The position numbers and the translations under genes are program-made. A DNA stretch of 5,249 bases, taken from contig CAZRWH010000058.1 of assembly GCA_964603905.1 (NCBI GenBank), positions 1 to 5,249 of the forward strand, given 5' to 3'. Each line of letters begins with the position of its first letter. The first letter of the stretch is position 1. Positions 4,363 through 5,249 of the stretch are shown one piece after another. The stretch is from CAZRWH01 sp964603905 (GTDB taxonomy: Bacteria; Patescibacteriota; Gracilibacteria; UBA1369; UBA12470). The notes under the pieces are model-generated. The model saw only the letters and a program-made list of their open reading frames with translations, had not been told where the DNA came from and ran no database searches.

Positions 4363-5249
4363 AATGTCTGTTGCCTCCTCTGGGGTGATCCAATATATCT
4401 CATCATCACGCCGGAACCAAGTCATTTGGCGTTTTGCGTAATTGCGTGTGTTTTGCTTTAGTTTTTCTAGACATTCCTCTAAGCTCGCCTCTCCATCTAG
4501 ATACGGGAAGAATTCCTTGTACCCGAGCCCTGTCATTGATGGAAGATTGCGTTCGTATCCTTCTGAAAGGAGAGTTTTGATTTCGTTTAAAATTCCCCTG
4601 TCTATTTGCTGGTCAACTCGTGAATTGATTCGTTCGTAAAGCTGCTCTCTGTCCCAGTCGATCCCCACTTTGAATATCTCGTACTTCGACTCCCCTCTTT
4701 TGTTACCTTTTGGACCTTGCGTTTTTAGGTTTATCTCTAGTGCTCGGATTAAGTAGCGATGATTGTTTGGATGTATTTTTGAAGCTGAAAGAGGATCAAG
4801 CTCTTCTAGCATTTTGTGAAGCGCCTCTGCACCTTTCTCTTCAAGTTCGGCCTCTAATTCAGCCCGTAATTTCATGTCTGGCGGCGCCTTATCGAGCTGG
4901 TAGTTTTCTGCAATTGCGTTGATGTATAGGCCTGTTCCTCCAACGAGGAATGGAACTTTGCCTTTGTTTAAAATCTCTTTGATTGAGTGAGTAGCTTGTC
5001 TTTGATAATCGGCCATAGTGAAAACCTTATCGGGATCACAAACGTCGAGCATGTAGTGCTTAACTCCTTGCATCTCTTTTTGAGAAATCTTGTCCGTACC
5101 GATGTCCATATATCTGTAAATCTGCCTTGAATCCGAAGATATTATTTCTCCATTTAGCTTCTGTGCAAGCTTTACAGATAGCCCGGTCTTACCAGAAGCT
5201 GTCGGCCCCAAAATTATTATCAAAGGTGGCTTTTCTTTGGGTTGGGCTA
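4345..5249 (-). CDS. miaA: tRNA dimethylallyltransferase MiaA (5' end beyond window)
   Basis: MiaA transfers a dimethylallyl group from DMAPP to N6 of A37 in tRNAs reading UNN codons, the first step to (ms2)i6A. Counting from the TTG at 5223, the motifs are P-loop-like GPTASGKT (6-13), the DSRQIY tRNA/catalytic segment (31-36), GGTGLY (95-100), HPNNHRYLIRALEI (151-164), GLGYKEF (232-238) and TRNYAKRQMTWFR (259-271). All core parts are present, and 292 residues is close to the family norm of about 300. I treat the gene as 5'-partial: the frame stays open to the window edge, adding AQPKEKPPL before the first beta strand, and MiaA proteins commonly have a few residues there. A TTG start at 5223 without a Shine-Dalgarno is less attractive. 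The last residues come from a heptamer array, and mazG follows 53 bases later. Confidence 0.95.
   Translation of the reverse strand, partial: AQPKEKPPLIIILGPTASGKTGLSVKLAQKLNGEIISSDSRQIYRYMDIGTDKISQKEMQGVKHYMLDVCDPDKVFTMADYQRQATHSIKEILNKGKVPFLVGGTGLYINAIAENYQLDKAPPDMKLRAELEAELEEKGAEALHKMLEELDPLSASKIHPNNHRYLIRALEINLKTQGPKGNKRGESKYEIFKVGIDWDREQLYERINSRVDQQIDRGILNEIKTLLSEGYERNLPSMTGLGYKEFFPYLDGEASLEECLEKLKQNTRNYAKRQMTWFRRDDEIYWITPEEATDIKTDNR

Noticed and set aside
3917..5249. Toxin-antitoxin (mazEF) or defence locus around mazG
   Set aside because: No mazE/mazF-like genes or other defence proteins are present. The neighbours are miaA and recJ, a housekeeping context.

Overview
The window looks like ordinary chromosome from a Patescibacteria (CPR) type bacterium. 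This rests on the residue-level style of the proteins, on a DHH phosphoesterase with an insert between motifs I and II that I associate with that group, on the absence of Shine-Dalgarno sequences at the visible starts, and on a GC-rich CCTGCCGGCAGG-type repeat that I recall from such genomes. No search was possible, so the phylum is an inference. TGA is used as a stop (recJ, miaA), which argues against a UGA=Gly code.

Layout, left to right. Positions 1-180 carry no convincing gene: a possible terminator hairpin, an imperfect inverted repeat, a GC-rich palindrome and an ACN triplet run. Positions 181-1812 (minus) encode a DHH/DHHA1 phosphoesterase with a long disordered-looking tail. Positions 1813-1980 are a divergent promoter region with a near-consensus sigma70 promoter for the DHH gene and another for the plus-strand gene. 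Positions 1981-2544 (plus) encode an unrecognised protein, whose 3' end overlaps that of recJ by 11 bases. Positions 2534-5249 (minus) are a co-oriented run transcribed miaA -> mazG -> recJ. miaA runs off the right edge. recJ contains a 100-N assembly gap where its catalytic DHH motifs should lie.

The named genes are housekeeping. miaA modifies tRNA A37, mazG hydrolyses (d)NTPs, RecJ is a 5'-3' single-strand DNA exonuclease, and the NrnA-like DHH protein probably degrades short oligonucleotides or nucleotide phosphates. The mazG-recJ pairing fits nucleotide-pool and DNA-repair upkeep.

The most unusual signal is not a gene. Four short arrays of degenerate heptanucleotide repeats occur, in three sequence families. 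Two copies of one family (28 of 30 bases identical) lie in the spacers on either side of mazG. A second family runs through the miaA stop codon. A third lies inside the DHH coding sequence, where gain or loss of one unit would truncate the C-terminal tail. I see no defence system, CRISPR array, transposon or RNA gene.
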